Shown here: in pieces, positions 24,488-32,046 of the stretch
How the letters are laid out: each line of letters starts with the position of its first letter
Numbering within the stretch: the first letter of the stretch is position 1
From: UBA1941 sp046329575
GTDB lineage: Bacteria; Bacteroidota; Bacteroidia; Chitinophagales; LD1
DNA length: 64,000 bases
Assembly: GCA_046329575.1 (NCBI GenBank)
Contig: JAXLUJ010000014.1
Location: forward strand, 1-64,000
Reading direction: 5' to 3'
Translations under genes and position numbers: made by a program
Notes under the pieces: generated by a model
Told to the model about the DNA's origin: nothing
Seen by the model: only the letters and a program-made list of their open reading frames with translations
Database searches by the model: none

Positions 24488-25774
24488 TTAAAGGATTGGA
24501 TTATCAATAAAGTAGCGCACATTTCCTGCGGCATCCTTTGAATCGTTTTTGAGTTTTTCAAAGTGATCACGGCGATCAGTGATAATAAAAAACATGTATT
24601 CATCGAATATGATGCTGTTTTTTGATTTGGCGTATAAATCACCATCGTAGCTGTTCGCCAGCATCACATGGGCTTTGTGTTGTGTACTGAACCACCACGA
24701 AATGCCCCGCAGCAGAATATCGACACCTTGTGGTGAACCACAAACACAAAATGGATACAGAATATTATCAGTGAGTTTCAATGAGGCAATCATTTTGAAA
24801 AACCCCTTCGGATTTTCGAGCGTGAGGCTGAAATAATCACCCCAGTTCATGGCAATACAAGCCGCATCAATCGAGCCATCGGCTTTGGGCAACATCATTA
24901 CCTTACTGGTTTTTGAAAACGACTTTAAACTAGTTATCATTTTCAGAAAGCCCTCCTCGGAATAGTAGGTTTGAAATACATACGATGCTTTTTGCTGCAT
25001 CATCAACTGATACATTTCCCGAAGTTTTTCAGTATCGTTTGTGATATCAACCAGCTTTTCGTAGGCCGATTTTTTTCTGAAAAAACGATTGATAATGGTA
25101 TTAGAGCGAATAGGAAAGCGTTCAAAATGTTTTTGGTATTTGGTTGAATTAAGTACCAGTGCATCTACGATGGCTTGATTTTCCTTACCCATGCTGGCAT
25201 AGGCAAAATGAACGCCGTACACATCTACCAAACTGTGCAATACGGAGAACACCAGCGTAAATATTTTTTTGCGACGATATACCTTTTTACCGTTTTCAGA
25301 ACGGTCGCTTATGCGCAGCATATTGTAGTAGAACCCTTCATGAACGCCCTTTTCATCTTTAAAATCATAAATATTGGCGTGGATGTAACCTACCAGCCAA
25401 TATCCCCGCGATTGGCCGGTTTGCTGGGGCATGGGATGCAACACCACCACTACTATGGCTCGGTCGTTAATATCCTTCACACAATTCGGGAAGTCATGGA
25501 AATAGGCTTGAAATGAAAGTTTGCCTTCGCCTTTCGCATTTTGATGCTTTTCGGCACAGGAAATTACTTCCCGGCATTGCTCATAGAAATAGTTGGTGTC
25601 GGGATTAAAGCCAAACTGCGACAGTATGGCGCCCGAATGGTGCATTTCTGACATGGGGAACGCCAAAATGAGCAAGTCGCTATCAAAGGTATCTTCCGAC
25701 TCAATTGGGATGGTTTTGTAATCATACCGGCTGCCCGAAGGGCCGGTTATATAATGGTATTCACGATGTTTCAT
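24488..25774 (-). CDS. Large cytosolic protein of unknown function
   Basis: 428 residues, no signal peptide or membrane segment. The N-terminal part has beta-strand motifs (DSDLLILAFPMSEMHHSGAIL, RAIVVVVLHPMPQQTG, RGYWLVGYIHANIY) and the centre carries FAYASMGKENQAIVDALVLNS, which resembles the acceptor half of a GNAT fold. The C-terminal half repeats a similar rhythm (TSKVMMLPKADGSIDAACIAM, ILYPFCVCGSPQGVDILLRG, HKAHVMLANSYDGDLY), so an internal duplication is possible. No catalytic motif can be named and I assign no function. It is monocistronic, with a terminator about 130 bp downstream. Confidence 0.75.
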   Translation of the reverse strand: MKHREYHYITGPSGSRYDYKTIPIESEDTFDSDLLILAFPMSEMHHSGAILSQFGFNPDTNYFYEQCREVISCAEKHQNAKGEGKLSFQAYFHDFPNCVKDINDRAIVVVVLHPMPQQTGQSRGYWLVGYIHANIYDFKDEKGVHEGFYYNMLRISDRSENGKKVYRRKKIFTLVFSVLHSLVDVYGVHFAYASMGKENQAIVDALVLNSTKYQKHFERFPIRSNTIINRFFRKKSAYEKLVDITNDTEKLREMYQLMMQQKASYVFQTYYSEEGFLKMITSLKSFSKTSKVMMLPKADGSIDAACIAMNWGDYFSLTLENPKGFFKMIASLKLTDNILYPFCVCGSPQGVDILLRGISWWFSTQHKAHVMLANSYDGDLYAKSKNSIIFDEYMFFIITDRRDHFEKLKNDSKDAAGNVRYFIDNPIL

Positions 25775-25827
25775 TTTAAAAAGTTAGATGCAACAAAGGA
25801 AAGGTTTAAGCCCGCATTTGGCAGTTC

Positions 25828-25856
25828 TTTAACAATTAGCAGCGCCTTTAGTTTTG
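25828..25856 (+). promoter_or_regulatory. Candidate promoter of the ECF sigma gene
   Basis: TTTA (25828-25831), 17 bases, TAGTTTTG (25849-25856). The -7 box is perfect and the upstream box has one mismatch. The implied leader is about 110 bases, long for this window. Confidence 0.4.
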
Positions 25857-25969
25857 TTTAACATTTATACTAATTCTTCAAACAATATGGAATGAATTTT
25901 GAACGTTTAGATGGGTAGAACGAACTCCAATTGTGAAGAGAAACCATTAGTAATTTAAACAACCGAGTT

Positions 25970-26491
25970 ATGACAACTGTAGATTTCACTACCCGTTTAT
26001 ATGAATACGATCCGGTTTTGCGTCCGTACGCTTTTAATTTGGTAAAAAGCAAGGAGCGCACCGATGATTTGATACAGGACACCTTTTACCGCGCCATTAT
26101 CAACAAAGCCAAGTTTACCGAAGGTACAAATGTAAAGGCATGGCTGTTCACGATAATGAAGAATATCTTCATTAATGATTATCGCAAAAATCAAAAACGC
26201 GGAACAGTGACGGATCATTCCGAAAATCAGTACCTCTTAAACAGTACGGCCAATTCGGTGAAGAATGACAGCGAGCGCACTTTCATGGCCGAAGAAATCG
26301 ACAAGGCCATGCAATCAGTAAGTAAAGAATTTACAGAGCCCTTTTTGATGTATTTCAACGGCTTTAAGTATCAGGAAATTTCCGACAAACTGGCGCTTCC
26401 GCTTGGAACAGTTAAGAGCAGGATATTCTTTGCACGAAAGGAATTGCAGCAACGGCTGAAAGGCACGGGGCTGCGTTATTCCGACAATTAA
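25970..26491 (+). CDS. ECF-type RNA polymerase sigma factor
   Basis: 173 residues. Region 2 (about 18-75) has LVKSKERTDDLIQDTFYRAI and WLFTIMKNIFINDYRK, the core-binding and -10-recognition helices; region 4 (about 110-165) is the helix-turn-helix FNGFKYQEISDKLALPLGTVKSRIFFARKEL (cited part: LGTVKSRIFFARKEL). No anti-sigma gene with a zinc-finger or FecR domain is adjacent. The next gene is a convergent small anchored protein whose stop is one base away. In Bacteroidota many sigma factors of this length (the EcfG-unrelated, anti-sigma-less type) are broadly expressed, so its regulon cannot be inferred. Confidence 0.93.
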   Translation: MTTVDFTTRLYEYDPVLRPYAFNLVKSKERTDDLIQDTFYRAIINKAKFTEGTNVKAWLFTIMKNIFINDYRKNQKRGTVTDHSENQYLLNSTANSVKNDSERTFMAEEIDKAMQSVSKEFTEPFLMYFNGFKYQEISDKLALPLGTVKSRIFFARKELQQRLKGTGLRYSDN

Positions 26492-26492
26492 T

Positions 26493-26954
26493 TTAGGGGG
26501 CGTTCACCGGAATTTTAATTTCTGAAATTCCGGTGCACGACACCAAATTAATGCGTGTGGTATCGGTTCCATCGGGACTGATGGCCAACAAGCGCTGCCG
26601 TTGACGATCTTTAGCAATGGTAAGATTCTGAAACTCAATTTTTCCCTGGACATCGGTATTAGCAAAGGTAACATCCGTAAATTCCGTTTCAGAAATCACC
26701 TGCTGTACTATTACTTTGGCGGCCTCCAAACCTACCGTTGAGGAAGATGATTTTCGGTAAATGATTACGGTGCTGGTACTGCTTGGCTTATTGAGGCAAG
26801 GTGGAGGCTGACGAGGTGGATTTACAGCTACGGAATTGATTCCCTTTACTTTAACGGAGTTTATAAAATCGCGGATGTTATCGGGTAACACAAATGGTAC
26901 CACGATAAAGCCTAAGATGAAACCCGCCACTAATATGATTTGATTATTTTTCAT
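26493..26954 (-). CDS. Small membrane-anchored extracytoplasmic protein, paralogue of the next gene
   Basis: 153 residues. One N-terminal membrane segment (about 5-23, IILVAGFILGFIVVPFVL) works as a signal anchor. The extracytoplasmic part begins with a Pro/Cys stretch (PPRQPPPCLNKP), followed by VIIYRKSSSSTVGLEAAKVIVQ and a beta-rich domain ending LLAISPDGTDTTRINLVSCTG and EIKIPV. The two Cys could form a disulfide. The same framework (PPC, Y-R-K, GL-AK, AISPD-TDTT, SC-G, E-IPV) is present in the neighbour at 26959-27396, so the pair arose by duplication. Gap between them: four bases. I do not recognise a family; a surface or adhesion role is only a guess. Confidence 0.75.
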   Translation of the reverse strand: MKNNQIILVAGFILGFIVVPFVLPDNIRDFINSVKVKGINSVAVNPPRQPPPCLNKPSSTSTVIIYRKSSSSTVGLEAAKVIVQQVISETEFTDVTFANTDVQGKIEFQNLTIAKDRQRQRLLAISPDGTDTTRINLVSCTGISEIKIPVNAP

Positions 26955-26958
26955 AGGA

Positions 26959-27396
26959 TTAATTTGCTTTTACCGGAATAGAAATTTCTTCTACACCTGA
27001 ACAAGAGCGCACATACACCACAGTGGTGTCGGTTTGATCAGGCGAAATGGCCATAACCCGCTGCGGATGATCACCGAAGGCTACGACAGCCGGCGACAGA
27101 AAAACACCGTTGCTATTAGTTGACCCTGTGCTGGCATTCGGATGGTCAGGTACATCTTCCTTCTGAACAAATAGCTTCGCATCCTGCAAACCCGGTTGCG
27201 CATCCCCATTATTTTTCCGGTAAACGATCAACCGCGTGGAATTAACGGGCGTTGCGGTACAAGGAGGTGGCGCAGCAACAATTTGATTTTCGGAACTTTT
27301 TTGAAGAAAAGCCGGCATGCGATCATTGACTAAAGTGCCTACCATTCCGCCTACAATAAAAAGCAACGGCAATTTCCATAGCAACGATGAATTCAT
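26959..27396 (-). CDS. Small membrane-anchored extracytoplasmic protein, first of the paralogous pair
   Basis: 145 residues from the ATG at 27396 (MNSSLLWKL). A much longer frame upstream is rejected because it would run through the divergent cyclase gene and lose the N-terminal anchor. It has an anchor segment (about 7-22), then APPPCTATPVNSTRLIVYRK, GLQDAKLFVQKEDVPD, MAISPDQTDTTVVYVRSCSG and EEISIPV. It shares this order with the gene at 26493, with the spacing of both Cys retained, while much of the rest differs, indicating an old duplication. It is divergent from the TPR-cyclase gene 49 bp away and could share regulation with it. Confidence 0.75.
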   Translation of the reverse strand: MNSSLLWKLPLLFIVGGMVGTLVNDRMPAFLQKSSENQIVAAPPPCTATPVNSTRLIVYRKNNGDAQPGLQDAKLFVQKEDVPDHPNASTGSTNSNGVFLSPAVVAFGDHPQRVMAISPDQTDTTVVYVRSCSGVEEISIPVKAN

Positions 27397-27445
27397 AAGC
27401 GTGTTTTTAAGCGATTGATTATTACTTTTAAATATATGAATTTCC

Positions 27446-29176
27446 ATGAAGGCGATTAAAAGTGCAGAAGAGCTTTTGGCGAAGGCCCGGAGCGAACTGC
27501 TTTCAAAACCCGAGAAAAGTAAGGCGATCTGTGAACAACTGTTGGACGTAGAACGCAACATTTCAGCTTCGCAGAAGGGAGAAGCACAAAGACTGTTGGG
27601 CATTGTTGCAAACATGCACGGCAGCACTATAAAGGCACTTCGTCATTTTACGCTGGCACTTGAAAATTTTGTAGCTGTAGCCGACCAAAATGGTATGGCC
27701 GCCGCGTACACCGGTTTAGGAGCGGCTTATTTCTTACGATTAGAATATCCTGTTGCCATCAAGCATTTTCTAAAAGCGCGAAGCATTTGGAACAACACAA
27801 AAAACCATAAGGGCGAGGCCGGTATTCTAATCAATTTAGCCAACTGCTATCAGCGAATGTCGGCCTACCAACAGGCCTCACAGGCGTTTCTCAAAGCGTT
27901 TCAACTGGCAAAAAAAACGCAGGATGATTCGCTGCTATCCAATTGCAGCATCGCATTCAGCAGTTTTCTATTGTTACGAAAGCGATATCGGGAAGCGCTT
28001 CGTTATCTGAAACCGGCTTATGCCATCAAAATAAAAAGCGGCGATGAGGTGAGTTTAGTGGCGGTGCACAACAATTATGGTTTAGCATTAATGGGTGCAG
28101 GAAAATTTATCCCGGCGCAAAAACATTTCTCGCAAGCGCTCCATTTGAGTAGTAAACATCAGTTGAAAGCTGAAAATATCAGGGCCTATTTAAACCTGGG
28201 CGAACTGTTTATGAAGTTAAATGAAACCGAGGAGGCCCATCTGCATTTTACAGAAGTGTTGCGCGAAACCCGATCAGAAAAATTTCGGGAACAACGGATG
28301 CTTGCGTATCGAAGACTTTCCGAATTGTATGAGTTAATTGGAGCACATAAAAAGGCGTTACACGCATTCCGAAAATTTTATTGGCAACAACATTTGTTGA
28401 TTCGAAAGGAGAACATCCGGGAAATGAATCGCTTCCAATCGAATTTTATGCTGGAAAAGAAAGAACGTGAAAAGGAGATTTTTAAATTAAGAAATGTAGA
28501 TCTGAAGAATGTTTTGAAACGTTTAGACGATGAAAAAAAACAAACTGAAAAATTGCTGTTGAACATTTTGCCGGCCGAAATAGCTGCTGATTTGAAAAGT
28601 CGGGGGTCTTCCGCAGTGAAAAAGCTGGAAGAAGTTACCGTTGTTTTTGCCGATATTAAAGGATTTACAAAACTCAGTGAACTTTATGAGCCGGAAGAAC
28701 TGGTAGCCGAACTCGATTTTTGTTTCCGGCATTTTGATTCGATTATGGATAAGCATGGTTTGGAAAAAATTAAGACTATTGGCGATGCCTACATGTGCGC
28801 CTGCGGTGTTCCCAAACCCAGACCTGGACACGCGTTGAAGGCCGTTCGCGCCGCCATTGAAATGAACCAATTCATTTTAAAAAGAAAAAAAGAACGTGAG
28901 CGCAGCGGAAGGTTTGCTTTTGAACTTCGGATTGGAATCAATTCAGGACCGGTAATTGCCGGAATTATTGGGGAACGAAAATTTGCTTACGACATTTGGG
29001 GCGATACCGTAAACACCGCGGCCCGGATGGAACAAAAAAGCGAAGCCGGGCAGATAAACATTTCAGAGAGCACTTTTGAAAAAGTAAAGCGGCATTTCAA
29101 ATGCACTTATCGCGGCGAGATTGATGCCAAGAACAAAGGTAAACTCAAGATGTTTTTCGTAAATGATTCTTTATAA
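27446..29176 (+). CDS. Class III adenylate cyclase with N-terminal TPR repeats
   Basis: Makes a cyclic nucleotide from NTP. Residues about 1-310 are TPR helices (for example AAAYTGLGAAYFLRLEYPVAIKHF, cited in part, and GEAGILINLANCYQRMSAYQQAS). A coiled coil (about 320-375) leads to the cyclase domain (about 385-575). Metal-binding aspartates are in VVFADIKGFTKLS and in the HFDSIMDKHG helix. KIKTIGDAYM carries Lys and AYDIWGDTVNTAARM carries Asp at the base-recognition positions, which in this family favour ATP over GTP. The catalytic Asn and Arg are in NTAARM. No membrane segment, so cytosolic and likely controlled by protein partners through the TPRs. Its stop overlaps the 3' end of the convergent di-haem gene by six bases. 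Confidence 0.93.
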   Translation: MKAIKSAEELLAKARSELLSKPEKSKAICEQLLDVERNISASQKGEAQRLLGIVANMHGSTIKALRHFTLALENFVAVADQNGMAAAYTGLGAAYFLRLEYPVAIKHFLKARSIWNNTKNHKGEAGILINLANCYQRMSAYQQASQAFLKAFQLAKKTQDDSLLSNCSIAFSSFLLLRKRYREALRYLKPAYAIKIKSGDEVSLVAVHNNYGLALMGAGKFIPAQKHFSQALHLSSKHQLKAENIRAYLNLGELFMKLNETEEAHLHFTEVLRETRSEKFREQRMLAYRRLSELYELIGAHKKALHAFRKFYWQQHLLIRKENIREMNRFQSNFMLEKKEREKEIFKLRNVDLKNVLKRLDDEKKQTEKLLLNILPAEIAADLKSRGSSAVKKLEEVTVVFADIKGFTKLSELYEPEELVAELDFCFRHFDSIMDKHGLEKIKTIGDAYMCACGVPKPRPGHALKAVRAAIEMNQFILKRKKERERSGRFAFELRIGINSGPVIAGIIGERKFAYDIWGDTVNTAARMEQKSEAGQINISESTFEKVKRHFKCTYRGEIDAKNKGKLKMFFVNDSL

Positions 29177-30556
29177 CGAATTTAAAAATGCGATCAGCTT
29201 TTGGCGATCCGCCTTCGGCATATTCCTGAACTTTTCCTTTGAATTTTCGCTTTCGCCTCCATGCCAAAGGATAGCTTCTTCCAGATTCCGGGCACGGCCA
29301 TCATGGAGATAATTGTTATGTCCATTTACAATTCCGGTGAGCCCTATTCCCCACAGCGGCGCAGTGCGCCATTCTTTGCCTGACGCCAGAAAATCAGCGC
29401 GATTATCGCTAAGACCTTCGCCCATATCATGCAGCAAAAGATCGGTGTACGGCTGAATGCGCTGATTCGATAACTGAGGGAACGCTACATCCGTTGCGGT
29501 GTACATCACCGGTGTATGGCAACTATGGCAATTGGCTTTCAGAAATAGCGCCTTACCTTCCTGCACGGCGGCGTCGCTAACGTTTCGGCGGGCCGGAACC
29601 ATTAAGGTGCGCATATAGAACGCTACGCTGTAAAGGGTACTATCGTTGATATCGGTTTTATCTTTATCACTGCCGTCGTATTGTGGTTGTCCGTATGAAT
29701 TTTCTTGTGGAAATATGGAATTGGTAATACCGATATCGCCATTGTAAGCGCCTGCGGTTTGCTGCAACAAAGTGGGTTGCGAGGCCTTCCAGCCAAAGCG
29801 GCCAAGTGATATGCGCTGTTCTTTAACATTCCAAACGCGATTGGCTCGCCCGCTGATGCCATCGCCATCAGCATCGGCAATATCTTCATTCTTAATTATG
29901 GCCGATTCCGGTATGGCCTCGAGCAAACCCAAACCAAAAACCGGAGCGGCCATTCGGGGGGAAATGCGCATTCCTGCCGGCACAGCGGTGTAAGGATTTT
30001 CGATTACATAATCCGGCGATTGCAATTGATAAGAAGTGCCATCGGCATAAGCCCCTGTTAGCATGGAATAGATAATTTTCACATGGCATTCGCCAGTAAC
30101 TCCCACTATGCTTCTCGGCTGCAGCTGCAATCCATAGCCGCTAACCGGAATCGGGCCGCCGTGTTCATCGGAACCATCCAAACTACAACGAAACAGCATA
30201 CCATCTAATTGCTCGCTACCGCTGCTGGGCCGCCCCCGGCCATCGTTTACATGACACGCCGCACAACTTACATGATTATATAAAGGACCAAGGCCTGGGT
30301 TTACAGGCGCCGGCGCACTTACAAAAGGGGCTTCGAACGAACGATCGCCAACTTCATGATTGAAAGCGCCGAAGGCGCTCATCGAAAAAGCATGAGTGAA
30401 AGCTCCTGCTCCCGCATCAAAAACCGTCATACTGCCGCCGCTCAACCGTTCATCATAATCTTCTTCATTAAAGAGCGCCGGTTTACTGCAAGCTTCTATC
30501 AACAACAGAAATACGGTGAGGATTAGAAATGCCGAATTTTTCTTTATAAAGAACAT
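29171..30556 (-). CDS. Di-haem c-type oxidoreductase lipoprotein (COG3488-like)
   Basis: 461 residues. Lipobox IEAC with Cys23, then two haem-c motifs: CAACH (98-102, HVSCAACHVNDGRGRP) and CHSCH (343-347, LKANCHSCHTPVM). The spacing, the DGDGISGRANRVW segment and the C-terminal NNYLHDGRARNLEEAILWHGGE are typical of the di-haem 'thiol oxidoreductase' family, related to di-haem peroxidases. It should be a periplasm- or outer-membrane-facing electron carrier or redox enzyme; the family has no firmly proven substrate. It is the last gene of a four-gene operon with an imelysin, a Rieske protein and an outer-membrane channel, which points to metal (iron) uptake or redox conversion. Confidence 0.9.
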   Translation of the reverse strand: MFFIKKNSAFLILTVFLLLIEACSKPALFNEEDYDERLSGGSMTVFDAGAGAFTHAFSMSAFGAFNHEVGDRSFEAPFVSAPAPVNPGLGPLYNHVSCAACHVNDGRGRPSSGSEQLDGMLFRCSLDGSDEHGGPIPVSGYGLQLQPRSIVGVTGECHVKIIYSMLTGAYADGTSYQLQSPDYVIENPYTAVPAGMRISPRMAAPVFGLGLLEAIPESAIIKNEDIADADGDGISGRANRVWNVKEQRISLGRFGWKASQPTLLQQTAGAYNGDIGITNSIFPQENSYGQPQYDGSDKDKTDINDSTLYSVAFYMRTLMVPARRNVSDAAVQEGKALFLKANCHSCHTPVMYTATDVAFPQLSNQRIQPYTDLLLHDMGEGLSDNRADFLASGKEWRTAPLWGIGLTGIVNGHNNYLHDGRARNLEEAILWHGGESENSKEKFRNMPKADRQKLIAFLNSL

Positions 30557-30557
30557 T

Positions 30558-31616
30558 TTATTTTACTTTTTGCTGAACCAGCGGTAACAATTCATCTTCA
30601 AGCGTTTCATGTAAATCGTTAATGGCTTTTTGCGCCTGCAATAGTTGCGACTGATGCGTAAGGATAGCTTCTCCAAAAGGCACCGGAATTACTTCCAGCG
30701 ATGCAATGGCTGTGTTGAGTTGCGATTGAATTTTGTTGTTGAGCGAGGCATTCGTTTCTTTTACAAAATCAGCTATACCTTTCCCTTCGCGATCGCGATA
30801 TTTTCCATTATACAAATTTTGTACGCTGCGAATATTGTTAGCAAAATCGGTTAATGAATTTTTACTAAACGGAGATTCTTCTTTTGACGGATCCTGTAGT
30901 GAGAATGGTTCCTCAATTTTACCGCCGGCCACTTCCTCACAAATGCCTGACATACCATTAACCAGTTCTTCAAAGGCTGCGCGTTTTGATGCATACCAAC
31001 TAGTTTGGTTTCCGGCGTGAATGATATGATGCAAATAACTGGTGCTTTGGCTAAGGTCGTATTGCGCGTACAACGCAGCTATCGTTCTGGCGGTGTTTTG
31101 AGAAAGCGCTTGTAAGTATTCCTTTTCGCGGCTGGTAAGATCGGCTGCCGTTTTATTACCATTTTTTCCCCATAGCATATACTCCATAGGGTGATATCCC
31201 TTTAAGGCGTCATCTAAATTATCGATTAGTGAATCGTTAAAAGTAACGTTTGAAGCCATTAGCGCATTCATATCCACCCAATTCACCGGCCAGGTATCGG
31301 TATGCGGATCATAACCTCCGGTGCTCACCGGGCCCCACAAAAAACCTTCACATTGTTCCCACACTGCGCGGAGTTCCCGCCATTTTGTGCGGGCATCTTC
31401 CAAATTGGCGGTATTACTATTTGCCAGCAAAGCCGCCACGCTGTTTTGATAACTTACAGAATGATCGCGCAGATCGCGGAATGAATATTCTACTACGTTT
31501 TGCGATACATCGTTCAGAATACCGGCACTCATTTCTTCCAGATTCACCGGTTGCGGTTTGGAACATGAAATCAATAGCGAAATGGAAAAGACCGAAAGGA
31601 AAAATTTTGTTTTCAT
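30558..31616 (-). CDS. Imelysin-family lipoprotein
   Basis: 352 residues; lipobox LLISC with Cys18. The imelysin signature GxHxxE appears as GYHPMEYMLWG (140-150), preceded by the conserved GPVSTGGYDPHTDTWPVNW and followed by helical bundles. Imelysin and EfeO-type M75 proteins sit in periplasmic iron acquisition systems; proteolysis is not expected. The gene starts four bases inside the end of the Rieske gene (ATGA overlap) and ends one base before the di-haem gene, so these three are made together. The GxHxxE residues could bind the metal that the neighbours reduce, oxidise or admit, which is inference. Confidence 0.9.
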   Translation of the reverse strand: MKTKFFLSVFSISLLISCSKPQPVNLEEMSAGILNDVSQNVVEYSFRDLRDHSVSYQNSVAALLANSNTANLEDARTKWRELRAVWEQCEGFLWGPVSTGGYDPHTDTWPVNWVDMNALMASNVTFNDSLIDNLDDALKGYHPMEYMLWGKNGNKTAADLTSREKEYLQALSQNTARTIAALYAQYDLSQSTSYLHHIIHAGNQTSWYASKRAAFEELVNGMSGICEEVAGGKIEEPFSLQDPSKEESPFSKNSLTDFANNIRSVQNLYNGKYRDREGKGIADFVKETNASLNNKIQSQLNTAIASLEVIPVPFGEAILTHQSQLLQAQKAINDLHETLEDELLPLVQQKVK

Positions 31617-32044
31617 GATAATTGAATGGCGACGCTATTCGCGTTTACTTGTACATTAAATTTACGCAGCGGTGAGGCCGCCGGACCTTGTAAAACGGCG
31701 CCATTTGCAGGATCGAACCGACTGCCGTGGGCATTACAATAGAGTTGCGAGCCGTTGAAATAAACCGGATTATTTTCATGCGTGCATTGCATGTAAAAGG
31801 CCTGATACGTTTGATTAGTACTGCGCATCAGTAACACATCGTATTCGAGTTCCGGTTCTCTTACAATGAAGTAATTTTTAGTAGCGTCCAAGGTGGAAAT
31901 TGGAATTTCGATAAGTCCGTTGGAACTCTTTGCTTTGACAATAGCCGCTGAACCCGCACAACCTTCCAGCCCTGATAGCAAACCGGCGGTGGCCAACGCC
32001 CCGCAGATTCCGCAACCGGTTTTTATGAATTTTCTTCTGTTCAT
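31613..32044 (-). CDS. Rieske [2Fe-2S] protein with Tat-type lipoprotein signal
   Basis: 143 residues. The N-terminus is NRRKFIKTG, a twin-arginine signal, with a possible lipobox LEGC (Cys29). The Rieske motifs are CTH (Cys87-His89) and CNAH (Cys103-His106) in CTHENNPVYF and LYCNAHGSRFD, both complete. It is far too small for a cytochrome bc1 Rieske subunit and has no quinol-oxidase neighbours, so it is a stand-alone folded, Tat-exported electron carrier. It probably passes electrons to or from the di-haem protein of the same operon. Gap to the upstream channel gene: two bases. Confidence 0.9.
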   Translation of the reverse strand: MNRRKFIKTGCGICGALATAGLLSGLEGCAGSAAIVKAKSSNGLIEIPISTLDATKNYFIVREPELEYDVLLMRSTNQTYQAFYMQCTHENNPVYFNGSQLYCNAHGSRFDPANGAVLQGPAASPLRKFNVQVNANSVAIQLS

Positions 32045-32046
32045 TT

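Noticed and set aside
26959..27627. A longer 222-codon version of the paralogue gene starting at 27627
   Set aside because: It would overlap the divergent cyclase gene by 180 bases and bury the membrane anchor in the middle of the protein.
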